Positions 43,235 through 52,414 are shown, counted from the first letter of the stretch. The stretch is DNA of 64,000 bases from Aureivirga sp. CE67 (GCF_015767245.1 NZ_JADOTV010000008.1:1-64000), one strand, 5' to 3'. Notes: generated by a model not told the origin, from the letters alone. Made by a program: numbers and translations.

Positions 43235-45370
43235 TTATATTCTCTTCTGTTTTTTAAGTTTTTTTAATTTCCTCCTAGCTCTAATAAAAAGTACCCACGG
43301 AACAAAAAATAGAACAACAAGGCTTGTTAATCCTAAATAAGGAAGAAATCTATTGTAAAACCAAAATCCTTTTCTTTCTGAATAATCAAACTCATATCTC
43401 AGATCTATACTATTTGCTTTTTGAATTTTATCATATACTTCCACCATTTCATCATTATTTTCTTCAATCATAGTTGGTTTTAAAAACTCCGCAGCATAAG
43501 AAGCATAAATTGTATCTTGTGATTCCCAAGTTTTCTTATGATACTTTATCCAATCATTTTCGATAATAAGTGTATCTGGTTTAAAAATATTCATCCAATC
43601 GGCTTTTTTGATTTTAAAAAAAGCTTCTCTCTTTTTAAACTTCGATTCATTATACGATTTCCAAAGATTTTCTTTATCATAGACATTGAAAATCTTCATA
43701 GGATTCGAAAATTGAGAAGTACGTCGATCTCCTTCTATTTCCTCCAACAATTCGTGTCCTGTTCGAAAATTCACTTTAGAAGTATCTTTTAGTTTAAAAT
43801 TTGAATTAATTACACCATTTTCTGAATTCATTTCAAAATCAAATTGAATTTGTTTTGAAGCTAATTGTCCATAAATATTTATATATTTCTCATTTAGAAA
43901 TTCTATATACTGCTTTTTTATTTTTTTTGAATCTAATTTTTCATAAACACTATTTAAATTATTAGCAATTGGGCCTTTTATTTTAAGATTTATATCATAT
44001 TTAAACGCATTAAAATCATCAAAATAACCAAATTCATCAAAATTCTCAGATTTTTCAGTAGGAGCATAAATTGCTGTTAATAAAAGTTCATTTTCTATTA
44101 ATTCTTTAGGTTGAATAAACTTTATAGCATTCGGTAACATTCTTAATCCTAAATTAAAATCTTTGAATTGACGATGTCTTAATTTTCCATAATTTGCAAA
44201 AGAAAATGGATCAAAAATTAATGTATCTTTTTCAAAAATATATTCAATAATTTTTCGATCAAAAACGGAAGTTGATGTAATTTTTTCAATCTCATTTTTA
44301 AATTCATTTGTTCTGATTAAAACTGGCCAAGACTTTACTCCTAAAACTTCTAACATTTTTATGGTTAAAATAGCTTTTGATTTATCATCTGCATAAGTCA
44401 AATCCAAAGCCGTATCAGCAAAATTAGAATTTGAGTAACTCGAATTTAAGTTCGAAATTTCTTTTTGTGTAAAATCCAAAACTTTGGTAATTTTAGATTC
44501 TAAACTTAATAATCCTTTGGTTAATTCATGAACTTTTTCATGAACTTTTTTGGAAGGAAACGTATCCAATTCCATTTTTTTTAGTTCTTCTAAAACTATT
44601 GTATTCCAATTATTCCGTGGATAAAAATAAATTTTTGCATCACTAGAATTTTGTTCTACTTCATCTCCAACATTTTTTTGAGAATATTTGTATTCAAAAA
44701 CATTAGCCCCATTCTTTCGATATTTTTTCACTTTCTGTTTCGCATTCGAAACTGTGTAGTCTATGCTTCCTAGATCTTCAATTAAAAGTACATATTTTGT
44801 TCCTCTCAAATTTTCAACCTGTAATACATCCTCAAAATAAAAAGGTTTTGTTTTCGTATTATCTTTATTTTTTAAAACATAAGAAACTTCAATCACATCC
44901 TCAAACTTCAAATTATCAAAATGAACTTCAATGTCTGTTGTTTTTTCATATTTTTTCTCACCTAAACTTTTAGCATTGTTATATCTTTCTATATATACTT
45001 TTTCTATAAGATCTATAATTTTCCCTTTTCTATGTATACTTATGGTGCAAAAAAGTAGAGAGTCTTTTTTTTGATTGAAACTTATATTATTATAGCTAAA
45101 ACGTTCAAAACCTCTTGGAGAATTTATATGATACAAATCTTTTATATATTTCTCCTTCAAAATATGATTGTTCTGAATTTCTCTTTGCATTAATGAAAAA
45201 CTCCCATCATATTCCTGTTTTTTTGGTTTTGGATATTTTTTAACCCAAGATGGTGTTTTTGTAAATTGTATTTTTTGATCAATTTTATTTTGAGCGAAAC
45301 TTTTATTTCCTGATAAATTCAATATCATAAATAATAATATCGAAACAGTCTTTATAATTTTTGTTATCAT
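43235..45370 (-). CDS. DUF3857/transglutaminase-like membrane protein, catalytically dead copy (unit 1, gene B)
   Basis: The start was placed at the ATG at 45370 (711 residues; a TTG 12 bases earlier is possible), with signal peptide MITKIIKTVSILLFMILNLS. The transglutaminase core keeps the scaffold AILTIKMLEVLGVKSWPV, but the nucleophile position is Asp329 (YADDKSKA) and the His position is Arg372 (VFDRKIIEYI). Only the Asp (387, LIFDPFS) survives. A C-terminal membrane helix (about 680-700) and a very basic tail (RARRKLKKLKKQKR) end the protein. It starts 18 bases after its active partner's stop, as in unit 2. It is probably a pseudoenzyme partner or decoy. Confidence 0.85.
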   Translation of the reverse strand: MITKIIKTVSILLFMILNLSGNKSFAQNKIDQKIQFTKTPSWVKKYPKPKKQEYDGSFSLMQREIQNNHILKEKYIKDLYHINSPRGFERFSYNNISFNQKKDSLLFCTISIHRKGKIIDLIEKVYIERYNNAKSLGEKKYEKTTDIEVHFDNLKFEDVIEVSYVLKNKDNTKTKPFYFEDVLQVENLRGTKYVLLIEDLGSIDYTVSNAKQKVKKYRKNGANVFEYKYSQKNVGDEVEQNSSDAKIYFYPRNNWNTIVLEELKKMELDTFPSKKVHEKVHELTKGLLSLESKITKVLDFTQKEISNLNSSYSNSNFADTALDLTYADDKSKAILTIKMLEVLGVKSWPVLIRTNEFKNEIEKITSTSVFDRKIIEYIFEKDTLIFDPFSFANYGKLRHRQFKDFNLGLRMLPNAIKFIQPKELIENELLLTAIYAPTEKSENFDEFGYFDDFNAFKYDINLKIKGPIANNLNSVYEKLDSKKIKKQYIEFLNEKYINIYGQLASKQIQFDFEMNSENGVINSNFKLKDTSKVNFRTGHELLEEIEGDRRTSQFSNPMKIFNVYDKENLWKSYNESKFKKREAFFKIKKADWMNIFKPDTLIIENDWIKYHKKTWESQDTIYASYAAEFLKPTMIEENNDEMVEVYDKIQKANSIDLRYEFDYSERKGFWFYNRFLPYLGLTSLVVLFFVPWVLFIRARRKLKKLKKQKRI

Positions 45371-45388
45371 AGCGGATTTCAAAATAAT

Positions 45389-47515
45389 TTAAGAATTTAA
45401 TCTTTTAATTTTTTTTCGAGTTTTTATATAAAGAATGATTGGTAAAATGAATAAACCTATTATAGAAATTAGAATACTCCAAGCTATTATTTTACCACCA
45501 TAATATTTCCAAAATCCCTTTCTTTCTATTTTACTTTTTTCTTTAAAAAGAAGAAGATTATTTGATTTTAAAATTTGTTCTTGAATTTCTTTTACCTCAT
45601 CATATCTTGTAGAATCTAATGTTAGTTTTAAAAAATTCGTAGAAACTAAAGAATAAATAGTATCATTTTTTTCCCAAGTTTTCATTTTATAATCCATCCA
45701 ATCTGTATTAATAGTCAAAGAATCCTCCTTGAATTTATTTACCCAAACAGGTCTCTTTAATTTGATTAAAACTTCTTGTTTTTTAAATTTAGAAAGATTA
45801 AAATAAACTCCAATTTCATCTTTTTTTCTAATATTCAAAAATTGAAAAGGATGTACTAGTGCAGAACCACCTTTTTTATAATCTAAATTAATCCTATTTA
45901 ATGTAGTACTTTCAGCCTCAAAATTATTGTAAACAAAACTTGTATTAATCTCTCGTTCTTTTTCATGAAATAAAAAACTTGATTCAAAATCTGAAAAGTT
46001 GTACTTAAATATATTTTGATAATGTTCAATAAAATTATTACAATAGTAATTACTGAAAAAATTCTTTTTCCCATTATTATGGTTAATATGTTCAAATTGA
46101 TTTACAATATTTCCTTTTATTTTAGAAGAAATTCCTAAAATAAAATTCATATGAACAAAATCATATCTATCTGGAATAGAATCTAATTCTTTTAAAGTTT
46201 TGTATGTAATTTCAATTGAAATCTCATTATCATTTACAATATCCAGTTTTGTCATTTTATTTGTTCCTGGAATAGTTCTTAGACCATACCTAAAATGATG
46301 CTCTTGCCTATCTTTTAAAGTTCCATATTGAGGGAATGTTGTAGAGTCAAAAATCAAAGTATCCTTTTCATATACATATTCTATTACTTCATGATTAAAA
46401 GTTGAGAAAGTAGGAGTATCAATAAATCGCTCATCAAATCCTTTAGAATTAACTATTATAGGCCAAGCTTTAACTCCTAAAACTTCCAACATTTTAATTG
46501 TTAAAAGTGATTTAGATTTACAATCTCCATATTCCAAATCTAAGGTTACATCTGTCTTTTTTGGCTCAATTAATCCATAATCTAAATACTCAATTCTTTT
46601 TTGAGTAAAATCTAAGATGTTTAGGATTTTTTCTTCTAAAGTTTTACTGTTCTTTGTTAGTTTTTGAACTTTATTAATCACTTTTTCAGATGGTGGAATC
46701 TCTAATTTATGATTCTTTAAATTGATTTCTACAATATCTTTCCATTGTTTATCCGCATAAAAATAAATTTTTGGAATAACAGAATGCCACAATACTTGAT
46801 TATAAAAAATGGTAGACTTATTTTGAAGAAAATTATATTCATGATAATTCCATCCATTCTTTTTATATTTCTTGACTTCGATTTCCGAATTTAAAACTTT
46901 ATGTTTTATTTCTTCTTTTTCATTTTCTATTATTAAGGAATAAGATTTCCCTCTTAAATCATCTAGATATAAATCTTGTTTAAATGAAAAGAAACCATGT
47001 TTATCTGGTTGATAACCTTTTACAGTATATGAGATTTCTATAAGATCTCCTGTTTTTACTTTTTCATTTATAATTGTTATTCCTCCTTCAAGATCATATT
47101 CTTTTCCAGAAACAATTTCTTCTTTAATTAATTGATTTGTTTTAGTTTTATCTGTTAATTCTATTTCTTTTCCCTCTCTATAAATTTTATAGGAATTCAA
47201 AAAAACAGACTCATATTCTGGATCATAATTAAAATAAAAACTTTTAAAATCTTTTTTCCCTTTAACATTATTTACATAATAAAACATTTTTCGATAATGT
47301 TCTTTAGTTACAGAATTATATTGGTTTTCATAATGTATTATAGGTAAATCATTATCATATTTTGTAATCTCAGGAAAAAGATATTCTTTTACCCAAGAAG
47401 GTTTTTCAGTTATACAAATATTATTCTCTTGTATATTTTGTGAAAAACCAATAAAATGAAAAAATAAAAACACTAGACATAGCAAAATCTTCGTTCTCTT
47501 TCTTTTCTCTCGCAT
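45389..47515 (-). CDS. DUF3857/transglutaminase-like membrane protein, active-site intact (unit 1, gene A)
   Basis: This 708-residue protein has a signal peptide (MREKRKRTKILLCLVFLFFH to FSQ), a DUF3857-type N-terminal half, and the triad Cys332 (EYGDCKSKS), His375 (TFNHEVIEYV) and Asp390 (LIFDSTT). A C-terminal membrane helix (about 675-697) and a basic tail (IKTRKKIKRLNS) orient the domains toward the periplasm. It heads the first of two tandem two-gene units. In flavobacteria DUF3857 proteins are common but uncharacterised; transglutaminase-like activity on envelope polypeptides is the reasonable expectation. Confidence 0.87.
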   Translation of the reverse strand: MREKRKRTKILLCLVFLFFHFIGFSQNIQENNICITEKPSWVKEYLFPEITKYDNDLPIIHYENQYNSVTKEHYRKMFYYVNNVKGKKDFKSFYFNYDPEYESVFLNSYKIYREGKEIELTDKTKTNQLIKEEIVSGKEYDLEGGITIINEKVKTGDLIEISYTVKGYQPDKHGFFSFKQDLYLDDLRGKSYSLIIENEKEEIKHKVLNSEIEVKKYKKNGWNYHEYNFLQNKSTIFYNQVLWHSVIPKIYFYADKQWKDIVEINLKNHKLEIPPSEKVINKVQKLTKNSKTLEEKILNILDFTQKRIEYLDYGLIEPKKTDVTLDLEYGDCKSKSLLTIKMLEVLGVKAWPIIVNSKGFDERFIDTPTFSTFNHEVIEYVYEKDTLIFDSTTFPQYGTLKDRQEHHFRYGLRTIPGTNKMTKLDIVNDNEISIEITYKTLKELDSIPDRYDFVHMNFILGISSKIKGNIVNQFEHINHNNGKKNFFSNYYCNNFIEHYQNIFKYNFSDFESSFLFHEKEREINTSFVYNNFEAESTTLNRINLDYKKGGSALVHPFQFLNIRKKDEIGVYFNLSKFKKQEVLIKLKRPVWVNKFKEDSLTINTDWMDYKMKTWEKNDTIYSLVSTNFLKLTLDSTRYDEVKEIQEQILKSNNLLLFKEKSKIERKGFWKYYGGKIIAWSILISIIGLFILPIILYIKTRKKIKRLNS

Positions 47516-47535
47516 ATTTTTAATTAATTTTTCAG

Positions 47536-47543
47536 CAAAAATA
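47536..47543 (-). promoter_or_regulatory. -7 element of transglutaminase unit 1
   Basis: The minus strand reads TATTTTTG about 21 bases ahead of the ATG, matching TAnnTTTG. It is conserved with the copy at 43179-43186. It overlaps the T-tract of the terminator of the preceding leftward gene. Confidence 0.5.
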
Positions 47544-47569
47544 AAAAATCCAAGCGATTTACACTTGGA
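47541..47569 (-). terminator. Rho-independent terminator (leftward)
   Basis: The minus-strand stem TCCAAG / CTTGGA with a 9-base loop and TTTTTTATTTT follows the hydrolase gene ending at 47596. Confidence 0.75.
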
Positions 47570-47595
47570 CTTCTTAAAAATCTATTTTTTAAAAA

Positions 47596-48813
47596 CTAAT
47601 TTTCAACGGTTTTGGAGCTCAACTCTTTTAAAGTAATGTTGCTAGAAACATCAATAGCTTGATTATTCATTACAGGAAACTCATAAACAACCTCTGATAA
47701 ATCATCTAAATTCAACTTATCCATTTCAACTTTAAAAACTTGTGGAGAACCATACATACGAACATGATAAATCTTATTTTTCAAATCCGACATCGTCACC
47801 CACTGCGTAAAATCATGAACATTTCCATTTCCATAATCTCTACTAGTTCCTAAAGGAATATCTACAGTATTTAAAATATGAAACCCTAAATTTATTGCTT
47901 CTTCTTCCGATTTTTGAGGGAAAGCAAAATTAGTCATCATTGCAGCTCTTACAAAACGATCTACAGGTGTTGAGCTTCCAGGTAGACCGACAAATCCTGT
48001 TCCTTGTGCAAAAGTATGACAATCAAAATAATTCTTAACAATTGACGCATCCGAATAACCTTTATCATTTTGAGTATTACAAGGAGAAATTCCAACATAA
48101 TTATTAATTACATTTGTTTGCTGCCAAGATATCAAAGGGTCATTTGTCAAAACATTTACTGGAGATAAATCTGTAATCGTAAGTTTTCCATCTGTATATT
48201 CCAATACAATATTATTTCCTTTTGCATCATGTACTGGGAAATGAAATTTCATTGCATTTGGCACTTTCTCAAAAGGATTTATTACTCTTATTCTCCCCTC
48301 TTTTGGTGCAGTATTTTTTAAAAATGAATTTTCGCTTAGCACTAATTCACTAACATCTAATTTATTTATCACATCATTACAATCCGCACAATTTGATAAA
48401 ATCCAATTAGATAAATTTGGATAAAAAACAGCGTTTTCTCCATCATAATTTCCATTTTCATCTTTTGGAATTTCTTGATAAACACTTGCGGTCAAAACCA
48501 TACATCCTGTAACTAAACCTTCTGTATTCATTCCATCTCCAGCAATCATTTCTCCAAAAGCATTCATTGCCATAAATCCGTACTCTCCAGTCCAAGAATA
48601 AATATTCTGTATAGATTCCATTCCTGATAATACCACGAACTCTCCATTTGATTTATTGCTTAAAGTTTCGAAAAAAGAAGCTGGAACTCTTTGATCAAAT
48701 TCAAAACCTTTTGGTCTGAAATATAGTTTTGAATTTAAATTTGGACCTAATTCCATTGAACGTCCAATAATTGGTGAACCCGAGGTTGTTTTAATTGAAA
48801 AATTTGTACACAT
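47596..48813 (-). CDS. Choloylglycine hydrolase family (linear amide hydrolase), copy 2
   Basis: This 405-residue Ntn hydrolase starts MCTNFSIKTTSGSPIIGRSM. Removal of Met exposes the Cys2 nucleophile, and Arg18 of the active site is present. The family acidic residue after it (usually Asp in NMD) is Glu21 in RSMEL. Further family signatures are GMNTEGLVTGCMVL, LSNWILSNCADCNDVINKLD, and NNYVGISP in the Asn-containing oxyanion region. Relatives cleave bile-salt conjugates, penicillin V or acyl-homoserine lactones. There is no signal peptide, so it is cytosolic unless processed otherwise. It is a tandem paralogue of the next gene. Confidence 0.88.
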   Translation of the reverse strand: MCTNFSIKTTSGSPIIGRSMELGPNLNSKLYFRPKGFEFDQRVPASFFETLSNKSNGEFVVLSGMESIQNIYSWTGEYGFMAMNAFGEMIAGDGMNTEGLVTGCMVLTASVYQEIPKDENGNYDGENAVFYPNLSNWILSNCADCNDVINKLDVSELVLSENSFLKNTAPKEGRIRVINPFEKVPNAMKFHFPVHDAKGNNIVLEYTDGKLTITDLSPVNVLTNDPLISWQQTNVINNYVGISPCNTQNDKGYSDASIVKNYFDCHTFAQGTGFVGLPGSSTPVDRFVRAAMMTNFAFPQKSEEEAINLGFHILNTVDIPLGTSRDYGNGNVHDFTQWVTMSDLKNKIYHVRMYGSPQVFKVEMDKLNLDDLSEVVYEFPVMNNQAIDVSSNITLKELSSKTVEN

Positions 48814-48902
48814 TTTTAATATTAATTTTTGATTAGTAATTAATATTAAGTTAGTTACAAATTCACAATTTCACATTAAGCCATTGTTAAACAAATTATT
48901 AC

Positions 48903-48944
48903 AAAAAAACTATAACCTAAAAAAACTCATTTTTCAGATTATAG
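48903..48944 (-). terminator. Rho-independent terminator (leftward)
   Basis: The minus-strand stem CTATAATCT / AGGTTATAG with T-run follows the hydrolase gene that ends at 48973. The two hydrolase genes are therefore separately terminated. Confidence 0.7.
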
Positions 48945-48972
48945 CTCTACTATTTTTAAGGTTTATTTTGCC

Positions 48973-50199
48973 TTAAACCATCTCCACTTCCTTCTGCATT
49001 TCTTGAATTTCTGCTATCAAATCCACAAACTTTTGCTTAACTGGAATTTTCATTTCAACATCTGATAATTTTTCAAGATCCAATTTATTCAAATTAACTT
49101 TAAAAACTTCTGGAGAATTATACATTCTCACATAATAATTTTTGTTTTTCGTATCACAAATAGTTCCCCACTGAGTATGATCAAAAGTTAGCGTATCTAA
49201 ATAAGTTGTTCCTGCTTCATGCTCTCTACTTATTCCTTTCGGAATATCAACCGTATTGATAATATGAAAACCTAAATTCACCGCATCCTTTTCTTTCTTC
49301 ACAGGTTCTGCAAAATTGATCATCATCGCTGTGCGAACAAAACGATCTACTGGTGTAGAACTTCCTGGAATTCCTTTAAATCCTGTTCCTTGACTATTTG
49401 TATAACATTTAAAGTTATTTCCTAAAGCAGCAAAATCCGAATGTCCTTCTAAATTCTGAACATTCAACGGAGAAATTCCGATATAATTATTAATCACATT
49501 TGTTTTTTGCCAAGCTATTTCAGGATCATTTGTCAAAACATAAATCGGCGCTAAATCAGTAACAATTAATTTTCCGTTCAAATATTCTAAAACAATAGAA
49601 TTTCCTTTTGCATCATGTACAGGAAAGTGAAATTTCATTCCAGAAATTACTTTTTCAAAAGGATTTACAACCCTTAATTTTTCTTCTTCTGTTTCAAGAA
49701 TTTCTAGATTCGATTCTTTTTCTAATCTTAATTCATCTACTTGAAGTTTATTGATTACATCATTACAATCCGCACAATTTGACAAAATCCAATTCGTCAA
49801 ATTCGGATAAAAAATAACGTTTTCACCAGTTTCTTGTCCTTCTTCATTTTTTGGAATAGACTGAAATTCACTTGATCCTAAAACCATCATTCCTGTGGTT
49901 AAACCTTGCGTATTCATTCCATCTGCAGCAATCATTTCTGCAAAAGCATTCATGGCTACAAAACCATATTTTGCTTTCCAAGAATATAAATTAGGAAGAT
50001 TTTCGATATCTTTTTTAAATTCTATTGCACCTCCAGTCATGAGTCTCAATTTTTTAAAAAAGGAATCTCTAATTTTTTGAGAAAAATCAAAACCTTCTGG
50101 TCTGAAATATAATTTTGAAATTAAATTAGGACCTAATTCCATAGTCCTACCAACAATTGGAGTGTTTTTTTTAGTTCTTATTGAAAATGTAGTACACAT
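48973..50199 (-). CDS. Choloylglycine hydrolase family (linear amide hydrolase), copy 1
   Basis: The start was set at ATG 50199 so that Cys2 (MCTTFSIRTKKNTPIVGRTM) is the N-terminal nucleophile after Met removal; the ORF extends 11 codons upstream but that would bury it. The 408-residue product keeps Arg18, has Glu instead of the usual Asp (RTMEL), and shows GMNTQGLTTGMMVLG, LTNWILSNCADCNDVINKLQ and NNYIGISPLN. It is clearly paralogous to the 47596-48813 protein. The two diverge mainly in the mid-region and the C-terminal extension (AEIQEMQKEVEM here). The substrate is unknown. Confidence 0.88.
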   Translation of the reverse strand: MCTTFSIRTKKNTPIVGRTMELGPNLISKLYFRPEGFDFSQKIRDSFFKKLRLMTGGAIEFKKDIENLPNLYSWKAKYGFVAMNAFAEMIAADGMNTQGLTTGMMVLGSSEFQSIPKNEEGQETGENVIFYPNLTNWILSNCADCNDVINKLQVDELRLEKESNLEILETEEEKLRVVNPFEKVISGMKFHFPVHDAKGNSIVLEYLNGKLIVTDLAPIYVLTNDPEIAWQKTNVINNYIGISPLNVQNLEGHSDFAALGNNFKCYTNSQGTGFKGIPGSSTPVDRFVRTAMMINFAEPVKKEKDAVNLGFHIINTVDIPKGISREHEAGTTYLDTLTFDHTQWGTICDTKNKNYYVRMYNSPEVFKVNLNKLDLEKLSDVEMKIPVKQKFVDLIAEIQEMQKEVEMV

Positions 50200-50261
50200 T
50201 ATATGATAGCAATTAATGTTAATTTCAAACAAGAAACGAAATATTTTTTAATAAAAACCAA

Positions 50262-50293
50262 TAAAAAAGGATTCTCTTTTTGGAGAACCCTTT
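50262..50293 (-). terminator. Rho-independent terminator (leftward)
   Basis: The minus-strand stem AAAGGGTTCTC / GAGAATCCTTT (one mismatch) is followed by T6. It ends the DUF2520-kdsC pair. Confidence 0.85.
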
Positions 50294-50307
50294 ATTTTAT
50301 TTATTTC

Positions 50308-50835
50308 TTAGTCAAATTTCGCACTAAAATTATTGTGCCATTTTCCTTGAACTTTCATCACTTGCTCGATAACATCACGAACACATCCTTTTCCTCCTTT
50401 TTTCTGAGAAATATACTTCGAAACTTCTTGAATTTCTGGAGCTGCATCCTTCGGAGAAGTTGGTAATCCTACTTCTTTCATCACCCAGTAATCTGGAATA
50501 TCATCTCCCATATAAAGCACTTTTTCTTTATCAATATCATAAATATCACAATATTCTTCAAATTGATCCATTTTATTATGTGCTCCAAGATATATATCGG
50601 TTACACCTAGTCCTCTCAAGCGATCACGAACTCCTTCATTTTTTCCACCTGAAATAATACATACTCTATACCCAGCATCTACAGCACTTTTTAGAGCATA
50701 TCCATCTTTAATATTCATGTTTCTTACCAATTCTCCATTCGTAAAAACATTAACAATTCCATCTGTTAAAACACCATCTACATCAAAAATAAATGTATCA
50801 ATTGATGGCATAATTTCTTTATAACTTTTCTCCAT
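50308..50835 (-). CDS. kdsC: KdsC-like HAD phosphatase (KDO 8-phosphate phosphatase)
   Basis: This 175-residue HAD-superfamily hydrolase of the small C0 class has FIFDVDGVLTDGIVNVF (nucleophile Asp18 and acid Asp20), CIISGGKNEGVRDRLRGLG, and VLYMGDDIPDYWVMKEVGLP with the metal-binding Asp pair. KdsC dephosphorylates 3-deoxy-D-manno-octulosonate 8-phosphate for LPS synthesis. Its first 17 bases overlap the end of the DUF2520 gene, so translation is coupled. With kdsD at 62371 the window holds two KDO-pathway steps. Confidence 0.9.
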   Translation of the reverse strand: MEKSYKEIMPSIDTFIFDVDGVLTDGIVNVFTNGELVRNMNIKDGYALKSAVDAGYRVCIISGGKNEGVRDRLRGLGVTDIYLGAHNKMDQFEEYCDIYDIDKEKVLYMGDDIPDYWVMKEVGLPTSPKDAAPEIQEVSKYISQKKGGKGCVRDVIEQVMKVQGKWHNNFSAKFD

Positions 50836-51580
50836 GTGATTCTTGAATAGCTTTTGTTAGTAAACTATATATTTCTTGTTGTTTTTCGTTCAGTAATTTT
50901 AAATGATTTGTAATAGTTGTCTTATCATTTCTTTTTGCAGGCCCTGTTTGCGCTTCTTTCGGGTGTAAAGTTTCTATTTTACTAGAAGTTTCTTGAATTA
51001 ACGGAATCAAAATCTCAAAAGGAATATCATACGTTTCACAAATATCGCTTCCCATTTGGTAAATATAATTCGTAAAATTATTTACAAAAACTGCTGCAAC
51101 ATGTAATATTTTTCTTTGCTCAGAGTCAATTGCAAAAACAGAATTTGAAATTGCTTTCGCTAAAACTTCTAAAATTTTATAAGATACTTCTTGCTTTGCT
51201 TCCAAACAAAAAGGAATTTTAGAAAAATCGATTTCTTTATCTTTTGAAAAAGTTTGCAAAGGATAAAATACACCAATATTTTCATTTGGTAATAATCTCT
51301 CCATACTCGCACTTCCGGAAGTATGAACGACAATTCCTTTTTTAGAAACTAATTTTTGTGCAACTTCCTCAATATAATCATCACTCACAGAAATAATATA
51401 AACATCTGCATCTGCTATTTCTGCATCCGAATCGGTGATTGGAGCAAGATGCGCAAATTCGTTTAACTTTTCTTTCGTTCTATTATATAATTGGATGATT
51501 TCGATTTGCTCCACATTCTGAAACCTTCGAATCATGTGTGAAGCTACATTTCCTGCACCAAGAATAACTATTTTAATCAT
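50819..51580 (-). CDS. Rossmann-like and DUF2520 domain protein
   Basis: This 253-residue protein has an N-terminal NADP-type Rossmann fold (IKIVILGAGNVASHMIRRFQ; Gly-rich GAGNVA) similar to short ProC/6PGDH-like dehydrogenases. The C-terminal helical DUF2520 domain has KILHVAAVFVNNFTNYIYQM and IPLIQETSSKIETLHPKEAQ, then GPAKRND. The family is uncharacterised but highly conserved in Bacteroidota and typically lies next to kdsC. It overlaps kdsC by 17 bases. A TATCTTCG element lies just upstream. Confidence 0.88.
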   Translation of the reverse strand: MIKIVILGAGNVASHMIRRFQNVEQIEIIQLYNRTKEKLNEFAHLAPITDSDAEIADADVYIISVSDDYIEEVAQKLVSKKGIVVHTSGSASMERLLPNENIGVFYPLQTFSKDKEIDFSKIPFCLEAKQEVSYKILEVLAKAISNSVFAIDSEQRKILHVAAVFVNNFTNYIYQMGSDICETYDIPFEILIPLIQETSSKIETLHPKEAQTGPAKRNDKTTITNHLKLLNEKQQEIYSLLTKAIQESHGEKL

Positions 51581-51584
51581 GTTG

Positions 51585-51592
51585 CGAAGATA
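51585..51592 (-). promoter_or_regulatory. -7-like element ahead of the DUF2520-kdsC pair
   Basis: The minus strand reads TATCTTCG, ending five bases before the ATG, close to the TAnnTTTG consensus. If used, the transcript would start at or next to the start codon and be nearly leaderless. Confidence 0.4.
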
Positions 51593-51747
51593 CGAAGTTT
51601 TGAATAAGGTTTTTTATTTTATAAATCTTAATTAAAGTTTCTTATTCAAGAAAAGCAGATTCTATTCTACCAAAAAATGTTTTTTTGCTCAAAAAATAAA
51701 AGCAAGTATATTTGAAAAAAATTGTTAAACTAAAAAACTAAAAATTG

Positions 51748-52401
51748 ATGATTCTAAATGCTTTTATTGTTAGACTTACTTCTATTATAATTCCCACATC
51801 ATTTCAATCTATAATCGCAAATATCGTTTTATTTGAAAAATTTGCTGACACACAAAAGAGAAACAATCTAAACCTATTATTTTTTAGTTTAATTGTGATT
51901 TTAGTAAGTATTTCTTTTAGTTTTATTTTAGGTGATTCATTCAATAGTTTAAAACAAATCGGATGGTATAGTTTTGGAATAGATATTATAAGTCTGTTCT
52001 TTTTTATCTTTTTACTAATTTATTTCATTAAAAAAATAAAGCTCCCTAAAATCATTTCTATTCTTGGAATTTTGATTTTATCTTTAAGTTTGATCATTTC
52101 TTCATTTTCTAACCTCGGACCACTTATGGGTTCTCTAATCATAGGAAATCAACAGCCTGGAAAGTCTTTCGCTTTAATTCAGATTTTATTCGGTTTTTCT
52201 TTAGGATTAATTATTCCTTTCTCTATTATTCAGTTTTTTGTTAGCAAAAAATACAAATCCTTAAGATTACAAAATTGGTGGAGAATTATTCAAATAGTTT
52301 TGGTTTCATATCTAATTTTAGCCTCTTTATTAAAAATTTTTTATTGGTTTATGGTTTTTATGATGGCGGAAAACAGCTTAAATACTTGGAATAATCTATA
52401 A
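51748..52401 (+). CDS. Polytopic membrane protein, unknown function
   Basis: Starting at ATG 51748 (one codon after a TTG), this 217-residue protein has about six membrane helices, near 40-62, 70-92, 98-120, 125-145, 150-170 and 180-205. The N-terminal segment (IVRLTSIIIPTSFQSIIANI) is amphipathic or a seventh helix. No signature of transporter, enzyme or sensor is visible. A secreted protein gene starts 14 bases downstream, so the two are probably one operon. Confidence 0.65.
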   Translation: MILNAFIVRLTSIIIPTSFQSIIANIVLFEKFADTQKRNNLNLLFFSLIVILVSISFSFILGDSFNSLKQIGWYSFGIDIISLFFFIFLLIYFIKKIKLPKIISILGILILSLSLIISSFSNLGPLMGSLIIGNQQPGKSFALIQILFGFSLGLIIPFSIIQFFVSKKYKSLRLQNWWRIIQIVLVSYLILASLLKIFYWFMVFMMAENSLNTWNNL

Positions 52402-52414
52402 AAATCTTTCAACG

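Noticed and set aside
45898-46095. 65-codon minus-strand ORF inside the unit 1 active transglutaminase-like gene
   Set aside because: It lies out of frame within a well-supported gene and shows no independent RBS or family match.
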